Positions 27,123 to 36,389 of a stretch of DNA of 64,000 bases are shown piece by piece; position 1 is the stretch's first letter, and each line of letters begins with the position of its first letter. Source of the DNA: Advenella faeciporci (GTDB taxonomy: Bacteria > Pseudomonadota > Gammaproteobacteria > Burkholderiales > Burkholderiaceae_B); contig NZ_BMYS01000010.1 in the NCBI RefSeq assembly GCF_014652395.1, positions 32,098 to 96,097 on the forward strand, in the 5' to 3' direction. Below the pieces are notes generated by a model that saw only the letters and a list, made by a program, of their open reading frames with translations, made no database searches and had not been told where the DNA came from. Both the position numbers and the translations under genes were made by a program.

Positions 27123-28631
27123 ATGTCCACAGATTATCTAAAACGTATTTTGACATCAAAAGTTTATGATGTCGCCACCGAGACCCCACTGGAACCTGCA
27201 AAACTGCTTTCTGCCCGTATCCAGAATACTATTTTGCTTAAACGTGAGGACACGCAATCCGTTTTCAGCTTCAAGATCCGGGGGGCCTACAACAAAATGG
27301 CCAATATATCAGCCGAAGCACGCGCTCATGGCGTAATATGTGCCTCTGCCGGCAACCATGCCCAGGGCGTTGCCCTCTCGGCCAAAAAACTGGGATGCCG
27401 TGCCGTCATTGCCATGCCCACTTCAACACCCAAGGTAAAAATAGATGCGGTAAAACGTTTGGGTGGAGAAGTCGTCTTGCATGGCGACAGTTTTACCGAT
27501 GCCTACGAGCACGCACTGATCCTTGAAAAAGAACAAAACCTCACCTTCGTGCACCCCTTTGATGACCCGTTTGTAATTGCCGGACAAGGCACTATTGCCA
27601 TGGAAATACTGCGCCAGAATCCCGGTTCCCTGGACGCCATTTTCGTCAGCATTGGCGGTGGCGGCCTCATTGCCGGCATTGCCGCATACATCAAGCAGCT
27701 GCGTCCCGAAATCAAAATCATCGGTGTCCAAACTGAAGATTCTGATGCCATGATTCGCAGCGTCCGGGCCGGTCGACGTATTTCCCTGCCCGATGTCGGG
27801 CTGTTTTCCGATGGTACGGCGGTCAAACAGGTTGGCATTGAAACATTCCGGCTGGTCAAGGAATATGTTGATGACTTCATTGCCGTTGATACCGATGCCA
27901 TTTGCGCGGCACTGAAAGATGTGTTCCAGGACACCCGCAACGTACTGGAACCGGCCGGCGCCCTGGCCCTGGCGGGCGCCAAACGTTATATTGCCGAACA
28001 CAAATGGAAAAACAAAACCGTAGCGGTCATTACGTCCGGTGCCAACATGAACTTCGACCGCCTGCGTTTTGTGGCCGAACGTGCCGATGTCGGCGAGGCC
28101 AAGGAAGCCATTTTTGCCGTCACCATGCCCGAAATCAAGGGCAGTTTCAGGCAGTTATGCACCGCGCTGGGCGCACGCAACGTGACCGAATTCAATTACC
28201 GGATTTCAGACTCCAATAAGGCCCACGTATTTGTTGGGGTTCAGATCAATTCACTGGAAGAAGCAGAAAAAGTGGCCGACCGGCTACGCCGCAAGAAATT
28301 CGATGTCCTAGACCTGACCGCCGATGATCTGGCCAAGTCACACCTGCGTTACATGGTAGGCGGGCATTCACCCCTTGCTGAAAACGAAGTGCTGTATCGC
28401 TTTGAATTCCCCGAGCGTCCCGGAGCCTTGATGAAATTTCTCAATACCATGAATCCGGAATGGAATATCAGCCTGTTCCATTACCGCAATCAGGGCGCCG
28501 ATTACGGTCGTGTCCTGGTCGGTATCCAGGTGCCGCCCTCCGACAAAAAAGCCTTCAAGGACTTCCTTTCAACCATCGGTTATCCGTTCATAAAGGAAAC
28601 CGACAACCCCGCCTACAAACTGTTTTTATAA
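27123..28631 (+). CDS. ilvA: Biosynthetic threonine dehydratase IlvA
   Basis: PLP enzyme making 2-oxobutyrate from threonine for isoleucine synthesis. 502 residues from the ATG at 27123 (a TTG at 27102 is in frame). The PLP lysine lies in SFKIRGAYNKM, the phosphate-binding Gly loop is SIGGGGLIAGIA, and two C-terminal ACT-like regulatory domains (from about residue 330; FEFPERPGALMKFL) indicate the isoleucine-regulated biosynthetic form. It is followed by a strong bidirectional terminator. Confidence 0.95.
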   Translation: MSTDYLKRILTSKVYDVATETPLEPAKLLSARIQNTILLKREDTQSVFSFKIRGAYNKMANISAEARAHGVICASAGNHAQGVALSAKKLGCRAVIAMPTSTPKVKIDAVKRLGGEVVLHGDSFTDAYEHALILEKEQNLTFVHPFDDPFVIAGQGTIAMEILRQNPGSLDAIFVSIGGGGLIAGIAAYIKQLRPEIKIIGVQTEDSDAMIRSVRAGRRISLPDVGLFSDGTAVKQVGIETFRLVKEYVDDFIAVDTDAICAALKDVFQDTRNVLEPAGALALAGAKRYIAEHKWKNKTVAVITSGANMNFDRLRFVAERADVGEAKEAIFAVTMPEIKGSFRQLCTALGARNVTEFNYRISDSNKAHVFVGVQINSLEEAEKVADRLRRKKFDVLDLTADDLAKSHLRYMVGGHSPLAENEVLYRFEFPERPGALMKFLNTMNPEWNISLFHYRNQGADYGRVLVGIQVPPSDKKAFKDFLSTIGYPFIKETDNPAYKLFL

Positions 28632-28645
28632 ACCGTTGCGGCAAC

Positions 28646-28680
28646 AAAAAACGGGGCAATTGAAGTTACCCCGTTTTTTT
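28646..28680. terminator. bidirectional terminator between ilvA and apt
   Basis: AAAAAACGGGG and CCCCGTTTTTTT form a stem around an AT-rich 12-base centre, with T runs on both strands. It lies 14 bases after the ilvA stop and 10 bases beyond the apt stop. Confidence 0.85.
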
Positions 28681-28690
28681 GTTGCACCAG

Positions 28691-29227
28691 TTAAAATTTA
28701 CAAACCGTAAAAACCGGTAAACCGCTTTCCCGTATCAACCGGGAGCCCCCCAGGTCGGGCAGGTCGATAATCGCAGCGGCCTCGACCACATTGGCACCCA
28801 AACGCTGCAACAAACGACTGGCGGCAACCATAGTGCCGCCTGTGGCAATCAGATCGTCTACCAATAAAACACGTTGCCCTGGCAGGACAGCGTCAGTGTG
28901 CATCTCGACACTGGCATTGCCATACTCCAGCTTGTATTCTTCAGCAACGGTATTAAAGGGCAACTTGCCACTTTTACGCACCGGTACAAAACCCAGGTTC
29001 AGCTCATAAGCCAGCACGCTGCCAATGATGAATCCACGAGCATCCACGCCCGCCACCAGATCCATTCGCTGGCGCATGTAACGGTAAACAAAAATATCAA
29101 TCAAGGCACGAAAGCTTCGCGGATCCTGAAGCACGGGCGTAATATCACGAAATGTAACGCCTTCCTTGGGCCAGTCAGGCACACTTCGTATCGCATTACG
29201 AACAAGCTCATTGGGATCGGTCATCAT
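28691..29227 (-). CDS. apt: Adenine phosphoribosyltransferase
   Basis: Purine salvage enzyme joining adenine and PRPP to AMP. 178 residues. The PRPP-binding motif is [17 protein letters not shown], with the APT features [23 protein letters not shown] and [10 protein letters not shown]. Cytoplasmic homodimer in the family. It converges on ilvA and is preceded by purT 62 bases upstream on the same strand, which makes a loose purine pair. Confidence 0.95.
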   Translation of the reverse strand: MMTDPNELVRNAIRSVPDWPKEGVTFRDITPVLQDPRSFRALIDIFVYRYMRQRMDLVAGVDARGFIIGSVLAYELNLGFVPVRKSGKLPFNTVAEEYKLEYGNASVEMHTDAVLPGQRVLLVDDLIATGGTMVAASRLLQRLGANVVEAAAIIDLPDLGGSRLIRESGLPVFTVCKF

Positions 29228-29289
29228 GGTCTCTCAAGGTAAATGGATGAAAATAACGAAAAAAACATAGGCGGTGGCCGTACCAGACC

Positions 29290-30513
29290 TTAGCTTGCCG
29301 CTGAAATGGCGACAGTCGAAGAAACGCGCCTGGCTTTTTCAAGCGCCTGCTGCACGTCTGCCGCCGATGCCAGAGCCACGCCCATGCGTCGTTTCACAAA
29401 AGACTCGGGTTTGCCAAACAGGCGGATATCGGTTCCCTCTTCCGCCAGTGCCTGGGCCACATTGGCAATTTTGACGGCTTGGGCCTGAACGCCCCCATAA
29501 ATCACACTGCTCGCTCCCGGTTGACGCAATTGCGTATTGACTGGCAAGCCCAACATGGCACGGGCATGCAATTCAAACTCGCTTTGTTCCTGGCTGATCA
29601 TGGTTACCATCCCGGTGTCATGAGGTCGCGGACTGACTTCAGAAAACCAGACCTGTTCACCCGCCACAAACAATTCCACGCCAAACACGCCCATGCCACC
29701 CAAACTGCCAGTCACGGTTTTGGCAATATCCCGGGCCTTTTCAAGGGCGTGCGGATTCATGGGGTGCGGCTGCCAGCTTTCAATATAGTCACCATCAAGC
29801 TGATGATGGCCAATCGGCTCACAAAAAGCGGTCTCGACCTGCCCGCTGTGGGGATCACGATAACGAACGGTCAACAGGGTTATCTCATAATCGAAATTGA
29901 TAAATCCTTCAACAATCACCCTGCCCTTACCTGTCCGTCCCCCTTCCTGGGCATACGTCCAGGCTTTTTCCAGATCGGCGGCAGACTTGAGCACCGACTG
30001 CCCCTTGCCGGAAGAGGACATGACCGGCTTGATCACACAAGGGTAACCAATTTCATTATTGATGGCCTGCCTGAGCGCATCAAGAGAATCGACAAACTGA
30101 TAAGGTGACACCGGCAAGCCCAGGGTTTCAGCCGCCAGCCTGCGGATGCCTTCACGGTTCATGGTAAGCTGAGCGGCCCGCGCGGTGGGGATGACTCTTG
30201 CCACACCGGCATCTTCCAGCTCTACCAGCAGATCGGTGGCAATGGCCTCAATTTCGGGAACGATGACATCCGGCTTTTCAGCCAGTATGATTCGCCTTAA
30301 CGCTTCCTTGTCAGTCATGGAGACCACATGCGAGCGATGGGCCACCTGATGGGCGGGTGCGTTTTCATAGCGATCAACGGCAATCACTTCCACACCAAGC
30401 CGTTGCAAGGCAATAGTCACTTCTTTACCCAACTCTCCGGAACCCAATAACATCACCTTGAGTGCCGCTTCTGACAAGGGTGTCCCCAAAAGAGGGACTG
30501 ACGAGTCTTTCAT
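29290..30513 (-). CDS. purT: Formate-dependent phosphoribosylglycinamide formyltransferase PurT
   Basis: ATP-grasp enzyme making formyl-GAR from GAR, formate and ATP in purine synthesis. 407 residues from the ATG at 30513. The N-terminal [20 protein letters not shown] is the PurT/PurK substrate domain; the ATP-grasp core has [15 protein letters not shown] and [20 protein letters not shown]. It is the folate-independent alternative to PurN. Divergent from kdsD. Confidence 0.95.
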   Translation of the reverse strand: MKDSSVPLLGTPLSEAALKVMLLGSGELGKEVTIALQRLGVEVIAVDRYENAPAHQVAHRSHVVSMTDKEALRRIILAEKPDVIVPEIEAIATDLLVELEDAGVARVIPTARAAQLTMNREGIRRLAAETLGLPVSPYQFVDSLDALRQAINNEIGYPCVIKPVMSSSGKGQSVLKSAADLEKAWTYAQEGGRTGKGRVIVEGFINFDYEITLLTVRYRDPHSGQVETAFCEPIGHHQLDGDYIESWQPHPMNPHALEKARDIAKTVTGSLGGMGVFGVELFVAGEQVWFSEVSPRPHDTGMVTMISQEQSEFELHARAMLGLPVNTQLRQPGASSVIYGGVQAQAVKIANVAQALAEEGTDIRLFGKPESFVKRRMGVALASAADVQQALEKARRVSSTVAISAAS

Positions 30514-30655
30514 AATCAACTACACTTCCAAAAAATTGATACATAAGCTACTGATTTTCACCACATTATAGGGCCATGCCTGAATGGAAGACGGTTTTTT
30601 CAGTGAAATTGGCAAATCCATGTTTTAGTATTCCCGATATGATTAAAATCACGTG

Positions 30656-31645
30656 ATGATGAAGAATATTGAATACGCTCCCGAAAAGGCCCTTAACTCA
30701 GGACGCCGCACCATTCAGGCCGAAGCACAGGCACTGATGGATCTTCACGACCGTCTTGACAAAAACTTCAGTAACGCCATAGCCCTGCTCCTTGATTGCC
30801 AGGGACGTGTGGTTGTCATGGGTCTGGGTAAATCAGGGCATATCGGCCGCAAGATTTCCGCCACCCTGGCCTCCACCGGCACACCCAGTTTTTTTGTTCA
30901 CTCCGGTGAAGCCGTGCACGGTGACCTGGGTATGGTCACTGGCAGGGATATTGTGATTGCCATTTCCTATTCCGGCAACTCCAACGAACTGTCAACCGTC
31001 TTGCCCGTTGTACGCAGGCTGGGCACCAAGGTGATTGCCATTTGCGGTCACCCCCATTCTGACCTGGCCAAATTATGTGATGTGTTTCTGGATGCCAGTA
31101 TCCAGAAAGAGGCGTGCCCCCTGAACCTTGCCCCCACCACCAGCACCACGGTTGCCCTGGCCTTGGGAGATGCCCTGGCGGTTACCTGCCTTGAGGCACG
31201 CAATTTTGGCGAATCCGATTTTGCCCGCTCCCACCCGGGGGGGGCACTGGGACGCCGTCTGCTGACTTATGTCAGGGACGTCATGCGACAGGGTGATGAC
31301 CTGCCTCTGGTCTCTCCGGACATCCCCTTGCCACAGGCCCTGAAAGAAATGTCTCTCAAACGCATGGGCATGACCGCGGTTGTCAATGACAACAATGAGC
31401 CCGTTGGTATTTTTACCGATGGCGACCTGCGCCGTCTTATTGTCCGCCACGGCGATATCCGTCACTTCACCATGCATGAGGTCATGTCCTCCCACCCAAA
31501 AAGCATTGCGCCCGATGAGCTTGCCGTCGAAGCCGCATCACTGATGGAAAAAAACAAACTCAGCCATATGCTGGTCGTTGACAAACAGGGTACCCTGGTG
31601 GGTGCCATGCACATGCACGACCTGATGGTTGCAAAGGTTATTTAA
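30656..31645 (+). CDS. kdsD: Arabinose-5-phosphate isomerase KdsD (KpsF/GutQ family)
   Basis: Interconverts ribulose-5-phosphate and arabinose-5-phosphate, the first step to Kdo of LPS. About 329 residues; GTG-ATG-ATG stacked starts at 30653-30661 make the exact start uncertain. N-terminal SIS domain with VVMGLGKSGHIGRKISATLA and STGTPSFFVHSGEAVHGDLG, His-rich active region, then a CBS pair (about 205-330; VRDVMRQGDDLP and HEVMSSHPKSI). It heads the run kdsD-kdsC-lptC-lptA-lptB, with 6-15 base gaps or overlaps. Confidence 0.94.
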   Translation: MMKNIEYAPEKALNSGRRTIQAEAQALMDLHDRLDKNFSNAIALLLDCQGRVVVMGLGKSGHIGRKISATLASTGTPSFFVHSGEAVHGDLGMVTGRDIVIAISYSGNSNELSTVLPVVRRLGTKVIAICGHPHSDLAKLCDVFLDASIQKEACPLNLAPTTSTTVALALGDALAVTCLEARNFGESDFARSHPGGALGRRLLTYVRDVMRQGDDLPLVSPDIPLPQALKEMSLKRMGMTAVVNDNNEPVGIFTDGDLRRLIVRHGDIRHFTMHEVMSSHPKSIAPDELAVEAASLMEKNKLSHMLVVDKQGTLVGAMHMHDLMVAKVI

Positions 31646-31651
31646 AGACTT

Positions 31652-32251
31652 ATGAAACCCACCTTATCCATTCCCCATCCCGCCGAGTCCCTGGTACTTT
31701 CCAAAGTGCCTGCCCATATTCGTGAAATAGCGGCCACCATCAAACTGGTCGCCTTTGATGTTGACGGCGTGCTGACCGATGGCAGCCTGTGGTACGGCGA
31801 AAACGGTGAACAGCTTAAACGCTTTCATTCACTTGATGGCCACGGCCTTAAAATGTTGCAGCAAAGCGGGATTATGGTTGCCCTGGTTACCGGACGTGAA
31901 GGCCCGGTCGTGCCACGTCGCGCGGCAGAACTGGGCATAGGCGAAGTGTATCAGAATGTCAGGGATAAAAGTCAGCTGATTGAAGAACTGGCCAACCGTC
32001 ATGGCATAGGGCTGGAACAAATTGCCTTTATGGGCGATGACATCATAGACTTGACTGCCATGCACAAATCAGGCTTGTCCATTAGTGTTCCCAACGCCCC
32101 TTCGTATATTATCCAGGCTGCACAATGGGTTACCTCATTGCCAGGCGGTTCCGGCGCAGCAAGGGAGTGCTGTGACATGATCCTGGCGTCACAGGGCGCG
32201 TTAAGCCAGTACTTCCACTCAACCCGCCTGACCGGACCTGTCATTCAATAA
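31652..32251 (+). CDS. kdsC: 3-deoxy-D-manno-octulosonate 8-phosphate phosphatase KdsC
   Basis: HAD phosphatase releasing Kdo from Kdo-8-P. 199 residues; the catalytic motif is AFDVDGVLTDG (Asp36 nucleophile, Asp38 acid/base), motif II VTGREGPVV, and motif III FMGDDIIDLTAM. It lacks a cap domain, so it works as a tetramer in the family. It is 6 bases after kdsD and 3 bases before lptC. The N-terminal ~25 residues are longer than in E. coli. Confidence 0.95.
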   Translation: MKPTLSIPHPAESLVLSKVPAHIREIAATIKLVAFDVDGVLTDGSLWYGENGEQLKRFHSLDGHGLKMLQQSGIMVALVTGREGPVVPRRAAELGIGEVYQNVRDKSQLIEELANRHGIGLEQIAFMGDDIIDLTAMHKSGLSISVPNAPSYIIQAAQWVTSLPGGSGAARECCDMILASQGALSQYFHSTRLTGPVIQ

Positions 32252-32254
32252 AAC

Positions 32255-32884
32255 ATGAAAGAACGCCTGCCAGCCCTGATTGCCCTGTTCATGCTACTTT
32301 GCCTGGTTATTACCACCTGGTGGGCGGCCGATTATGCGCAGCGATCCATTCCACTGGATCCGCCTGCCCGCATCTCACATGAGCCAGACGCCTGGTCAGA
32401 CCATTTCATCATGCTAAGCTCCGACCCGGACGGGGTTCCCAAAAACCGTCTCGAAGGAGACTCCATGCAGCATTTCCCCCATAATGACTCGTATGAAATT
32501 GTCAATGCCATTTCTACCGGACAGCGCCCCGGTTCCGCGATCACTACCGGACGGGCAGACCATGCCACCATGTTCAATAACGATAAAACCATCTTGATGC
32601 GGGGTAACGCCCATTTACACCGTTTTCCATCTGAAGACACTTCAGCGCTGGACATCACCAGCAGTGAACTGATTATCTACCCCGAGAAAGATATTATCGA
32701 GACAGACAAGCCTGCTACGGTCATCCAGGGAAATTCCCGCATGAATGGCAAGGGAATGACCTACAATAACAAAACCCGCGAACTGGAGGTTTATTCCAAC
32801 ACCGATGTTTCCATCTCGAATAAAGACCTGCCCTCCAAATCGTCAAATACCGACCAAGCCCCTGAAGAGAATACCCGGCCATGA
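32255..32884 (+). CDS. lptC: LPS export protein LptC
   Basis: Single-pass inner-membrane component of the Lpt bridge, 209 residues. N-terminal anchor LPALIALFMLLCLVITTWWA, then the periplasmic OstA-like beta-jellyroll (MRGNAHLHRFPSEDTSALDI, SRMNGKGMTYNNKTRELEVY). It receives LPS from LptBFG and passes it to LptA. The stop overlaps the lptA start by 4 bases. Confidence 0.9.
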   Translation: MKERLPALIALFMLLCLVITTWWAADYAQRSIPLDPPARISHEPDAWSDHFIMLSSDPDGVPKNRLEGDSMQHFPHNDSYEIVNAISTGQRPGSAITTGRADHATMFNNDKTILMRGNAHLHRFPSEDTSALDITSSELIIYPEKDIIETDKPATVIQGNSRMNGKGMTYNNKTRELEVYSNTDVSISNKDLPSKSSNTDQAPEENTRP

Positions 32885-33486
32885 AACCGTTATTGATAAA
32901 ACTGATCTTCCCCTTGCTGATTGTAAATGCGCCAGCAGTGGCACAAGTCACCACGCCTGCCGCCAACGCACAAGCCGAGCCGGAAACCCTGGTACTGTCG
33001 GACACGCTGAATTACGATGACAAAACCAAAACCAGCATTTTCAATGGCAATGTCATTCTTACCCGTGGCCAAATGAGGCTGACTTCAGACACCCTGAAAA
33101 TCCAGGAAGATGCCCAGGGTTTTCAGCATGGAACTGCCACTGTCAACAGTGGCAAAGTACATATCTTTGAAGAGCGTCCGGAAACCTATGAAACCATCCG
33201 CTCGGAAGGTGACCGTGCTGAATACAACGGCAAGGACGACACTGTCAAAATGATTGGTCATGCCATTGTCAACCGTTATATTTGCGGCAAATTAATTGAC
33301 ACGGTCAGAGGCGAGGTGGTGATCTATAACAACAGGAACAATACCTATTCCGCACAGGGTGGCCCGCAGGCCGTCGAACCTGGCAGGGTGCGCTCCATTG
33401 TGAAGCCTCAATCGGCAGCCGACGAAGCCACCGAGGCCTGCCGCAAACAATACAATAACAAACCCATGCCCAGCACACTTAACTAA
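32881..33486 (+). CDS. lptA: LPS transport periplasmic protein LptA
   Basis: Soluble periplasmic bridge protein, 201 residues, with a signal peptide (LIKLIFPLLIVNAPAVAQ). OstA domain: DTLNYDDKTKTSIFNGNVIL, TRGQMRLTSDTLKI and DRAEYNGKDDTVKMIGHAIV. It ends with a short basic C-terminal tail. Together with LptC and LptB it gives the conserved LPS-export trio. Confidence 0.93.
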   Translation: MKPLLIKLIFPLLIVNAPAVAQVTTPAANAQAEPETLVLSDTLNYDDKTKTSIFNGNVILTRGQMRLTSDTLKIQEDAQGFQHGTATVNSGKVHIFEERPETYETIRSEGDRAEYNGKDDTVKMIGHAIVNRYICGKLIDTVRGEVVIYNNRNNTYSAQGGPQAVEPGRVRSIVKPQSAADEATEACRKQYNNKPMPSTLN

Positions 33487-33501
33487 ATCATTTTTCCCTG
33501 C

Positions 33502-34293
33502 ATGAACACGTCCGCCAGCTCCAGCCTGAATACCCTTTCCTCCAGCTCCAAAGGCCTGCTCCAGGCAATCGGCCTGCGTAAAACCTACAGCGGCAGAACG
33601 GTTGTCCAAGATGTTTCCCTGTCGGTTTCAAGCGGAGAGGTTGTAGGCTTGCTGGGCCCTAACGGCGCAGGCAAAACCACCAGTTTCTACATGATTGTCG
33701 GCCTGGTACCCGCCGATTTCGGACGTATCGAAATTGACGGAAAAAACATTACCGGCCTGCCTATCCATCAACGGGCCCGAATCGGACTGTCCTATCTGCC
33801 CCAGGATGCCTCGGTTTTCCGTCGTTTGACGGTAGAGGAAAACATCAAGGCCGTTCTTGAATTGCAATATGATCCGGAAACCGGCAAACCCCTGGACCGG
33901 ACACAGGTTAAAGAACAGCTGGAAAACCTTCTGGTTGAATTACAAATTACCCATATCCGCAATAATGCCGCCCTTTCCCTGTCTGGCGGTGAACGTCGCC
34001 GGGTGGAAATTGCCAGGGCCCTGGCCACCCACCCACGTTTCATTTTGCTTGATGAACCCTTTGCCGGTGTGGATCCCATCGCCGTCATTGAAATCCAGCG
34101 CATTATCCGCTTCCTTAAAAACCGCAATATTGGTGTCCTGATTACCGATCATAACGTACGTGAAACGCTGGGTATCTGTGATCGTGCCTACATTATCAGC
34201 GAAGGCAAAGTGCTTACCGATGGCGCCCCGGCATCTATCATCCAGGACCCGGAAGTACGCAAGGTTTATCTGGGCGAACACTTCAAAATGTAA
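33502..34293 (+). CDS. lptB: LPS export ABC transporter ATPase LptB
   Basis: Cytoplasmic ATPase driving LPS extraction by LptFG. 263 residues with an N-terminal Ser-rich extension of about 18. Walker [10 protein letters not shown] (residues 52-60), signature LSGGERRR, Walker [14 protein letters not shown] and switch [10 protein letters not shown]. The gene normally next to it, rpoN, is missing; 159 bases later hpf begins. Confidence 0.95.
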   Translation: MNTSASSSLNTLSSSSKGLLQAIGLRKTYSGRTVVQDVSLSVSSGEVVGLLGPNGAGKTTSFYMIVGLVPADFGRIEIDGKNITGLPIHQRARIGLSYLPQDASVFRRLTVEENIKAVLELQYDPETGKPLDRTQVKEQLENLLVELQITHIRNNAALSLSGGERRRVEIARALATHPRFILLDEPFAGVDPIAVIEIQRIIRFLKNRNIGVLITDHNVRETLGICDRAYIISEGKVLTDGAPASIIQDPEVRKVYLGEHFKM

Positions 34294-34382
34294 ATGCGAA
34301 ATGTTTGATTTAAGGCACTTGCTTTAAAAAAAATAATCTATAAACTAGAGCTGTGACTAACTTAAAGTGAGAGGGATCTTCT

Positions 34383-34410
34383 AAAAACTCAGGTACCTTA
34401 AGTTTTTCTG
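34383..34410 (+). terminator. weak hairpin with T run after lptB
   Basis: AAAAACT and AGTTTTT form the base of an imperfect stem around AGGTACCT. A T run follows on the plus strand. The stem is AT-rich, so it is a weak terminator candidate for the kdsD-lptB operon. Confidence 0.35.
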
Positions 34411-34452
34411 CGCATGCACAATGCGATTTAAATTATTCAATGGAGCAATTAT

Positions 34453-34773
34453 ATGAATATAAATATCAGCGGCCATCATTTAGAAATCACGCCAGCCATC
34501 AAAGAATATGTCGAGAACAAAATCGGACGTGTACTCAAGCATTTTGACCACGTTATTGATGCCCAGGTTATCCTGTCGCTTGAGCCTCTTAAGCATATCG
34601 CCGAGATTACCCTGCGTGTTCCTGGCAAAGATATTCACTGCGCAGCCGAAGAAGAAAACCTTTATGCTGCCATTGACCTGCTGAGTGACAAAGCAGACCG
34701 ACTGGTCATCAAACACAAATCCAAACTGCAAGATCATTCAAATGACTCAACAAAACGCATGACTGTCGCATAA
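34453..34773 (+). CDS. hpf: Ribosome hibernation promoting factor, short form
   Basis: 106 residues, a short HPF/YfiA (RaiA) family protein binding the 30S decoding region in stationary phase. Signature MNINISGHHLEITPAIKEYV at the N-terminus and AEEENLYAAIDLLSDKADRL in the second helix. It lacks the long C-terminal dimerisation domain. A GGAG-type ribosome site (TGGAGCAA) lies 8-13 bases upstream of the ATG, and a strong terminator follows. Confidence 0.94.
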   Translation: MNINISGHHLEITPAIKEYVENKIGRVLKHFDHVIDAQVILSLEPLKHIAEITLRVPGKDIHCAAEEENLYAAIDLLSDKADRLVIKHKSKLQDHSNDSTKRMTVA

Positions 34774-34802
34774 ACCTAATGCAATATCAATATCTTGCAG
34801 CC

Positions 34803-34826
34803 ACCCAGCCATCAGGCTGGGTTTTT
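34803..34826 (+). terminator. intrinsic terminator of hpf
   Basis: CCCAGCC-ATCA-GGCTGGG is a perfect 7-bp stem with a 4-base loop followed by TTTTT, 30 bases past the hpf stop. It separates hpf from ptsN. Confidence 0.88.
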
Positions 34827-34887
34827 AGTGCACAAAACATATTAAAGAAATTGCTACTTTCTGCAAGATAATCATATAATCCGGTGT

Positions 34888-35340
34888 ATGAATCAATTAA
34901 CGCAAATTTTAACTCCCGAAAACACGCTTCTTGACGTCAACGCAACCAGTAAAAAGCGCGCATTTGAACAAGCCGCCCTGTTGTTTGAAAACAATCAGGG
35001 CATTGCACGCTCGGTTGTATTCGACAGCCTGTTTTCAAGAGAAAGATTAGGGTCTACCGCGCTTGGGCATGGCGTTGCCGTCCCACACGGACGCATTTCA
35101 AAACTGAAACAGGCAACCGCTGCATTCATGCGTCTGGCAAACCCCATTCCTTTCGATTCCCCCGACGGGCAGAATGTGCAGTTGCTGATTATTTTGCTTG
35201 TTCCCGAAAGTGCAACCCAGCAGCATCTGGAAATTCTGGCAGAAGTCGCCCGGATCCTGTCCAATGACACGATTCGTCATCAGTTACTGTCCGAGAACGA
35301 TCCTGCAAAAATTTACGATCTGCTGACACAATCTTCCTGA
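34888..35340 (+). CDS. ptsN: PTS-Ntr EIIA protein PtsN
   Basis: Regulatory phosphocarrier of the nitrogen PTS, 150 residues. The phosphorylated His67 lies in ALGHGVAVPHGRI. It receives phosphate from NPr/HPr and controls potassium uptake and other processes. It is 2 bases upstream of hprK, a coupling seen in beta-proteobacteria. Its usual partner gene rpoN is not here. Confidence 0.94.
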   Translation: MNQLTQILTPENTLLDVNATSKKRAFEQAALLFENNQGIARSVVFDSLFSRERLGSTALGHGVAVPHGRISKLKQATAAFMRLANPIPFDSPDGQNVQLLIILLVPESATQQHLEILAEVARILSNDTIRHQLLSENDPAKIYDLLTQSS

Positions 35341-35342
35341 GT

Positions 35343-36278
35343 ATGACCATGTTAAGCATCCAAGAACTTGTTGATGAAAACAGCGAAGCGCTGGGCCTGG
35401 CCTGGATTGCGGGCATGGATGCCGGCAAACGGCATTTGCCCGCCTCCAACACGGCTGCCGCTGATCTGCTTGGACACCTTAATGTTGTTCATCCTTCACG
35501 CATACAGGTTTTTGGCAAGGAAGAACTGGTTTTCTACAAAAAACTCAAAGAAACCGCACGGGAAAAACTGCTCATTGAACTGGCCGAAGGAGGCGTTCCC
35601 GCTGTCATTATTGCAGAAGGCCTTGAAACGCCCGTTGAGCTGACCTCCTTTTGCTCAAAGAATAAAATCCCGCTGCTTTCCAGCCAGCATGATGCCGCCC
35701 ATCTTATCGATGTACTGCGCATTTATCTTGGCAAGCGTTTTGCACCCACCACGACCGTTCATGGCGTCTTCATGGATGTCCTGGGAATGGGGGTCCTCAT
35801 TACCGGGGAATCCGGTCTGGGTAAAAGCGAGCTGGCGCTCGAACTCATTTCCCGCGGCCATGGCCTGGTCGCCGATGATGCCGTGGAGTTTTCACGCACC
35901 AATCCAACCATGATAGAAGGGCAATGCCCCGATCTGTTACGCAACCTGCTTGAAGTCAGGGGGCTTGGCCTGCTGGATATCCGCACCATTTTTGGCGAAA
36001 CGGCAGTGCGACGCAAAATGCGGCTCAAGCTGATTGTGCATCTGGTGCGTGCCAACAGTGAAAAATTTGAACGTCTGCCCATTCAGGATCAAACCCAGGA
36101 ACTGCTGGGCCTGCCCATCCGCCGCGTCATGCTGCAAGTGGCTGCCGGCCGCAATCTGGCTGTTCTGGTCGAGGCAGCCGCACGCAATACCATCCTCAAA
36201 CTAAGAGGGATAGATACCCTGGGCGAGTTCATGGAAAGACAGGCACAGGCCATTATGGAAAATAGCAACCTCCAGTAA
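35343..36278 (+). CDS. hprK: HPr kinase/phosphorylase HprK
   Basis: Bifunctional kinase/phosphorylase acting on a serine of HPr. About 310 residues (ATG at 35343, or 35349). N-terminal domain about 1-130, then the catalytic domain with Walker A GESGLGKSELALELI (about 155) and the HprK signature LLEVRGLGLLDIRTIFGETA. In beta-proteobacteria HprK is part of an incomplete PTS that serves regulation rather than sugar uptake. Confidence 0.94.
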   Translation: MTMLSIQELVDENSEALGLAWIAGMDAGKRHLPASNTAAADLLGHLNVVHPSRIQVFGKEELVFYKKLKETAREKLLIELAEGGVPAVIIAEGLETPVELTSFCSKNKIPLLSSQHDAAHLIDVLRIYLGKRFAPTTTVHGVFMDVLGMGVLITGESGLGKSELALELISRGHGLVADDAVEFSRTNPTMIEGQCPDLLRNLLEVRGLGLLDIRTIFGETAVRRKMRLKLIVHLVRANSEKFERLPIQDQTQELLGLPIRRVMLQVAAGRNLAVLVEAAARNTILKLRGIDTLGEFMERQAQAIMENSNLQ

Positions 36279-36352
36279 CAGAAAACGGGTAAATGTTATC
36301 AATTCATACATTTTTCAATCCTGATTGTAAATGTAATAAATTTTGATTATCC

Positions 36353-36383
36353 TGTATGAAGTTCAACTAATTGATTTCATACA
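36353..36383 (+). promoter_or_regulatory. hairpin directly upstream of the rapZ start
   Basis: TGTATGAA and TTCATACA form a perfect 8-bp stem. Inside it TCAA-CTAA-TTGA forms a second 4-bp stem. The structure ends 6 bases before the rapZ ATG, and no Shine-Dalgarno-like sequence is visible between. It could be a translational control element or a DNA-binding palindrome. Confidence 0.4.
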
Positions 36384-36389
36384 AAAAAC

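Noticed and set aside
34318..34332. Sigma-54-like GGCAC...TTGC upstream of hpf
   Set aside because: The GG-to-GC spacing is 7 and not 10, so it is not a -24/-12 promoter.
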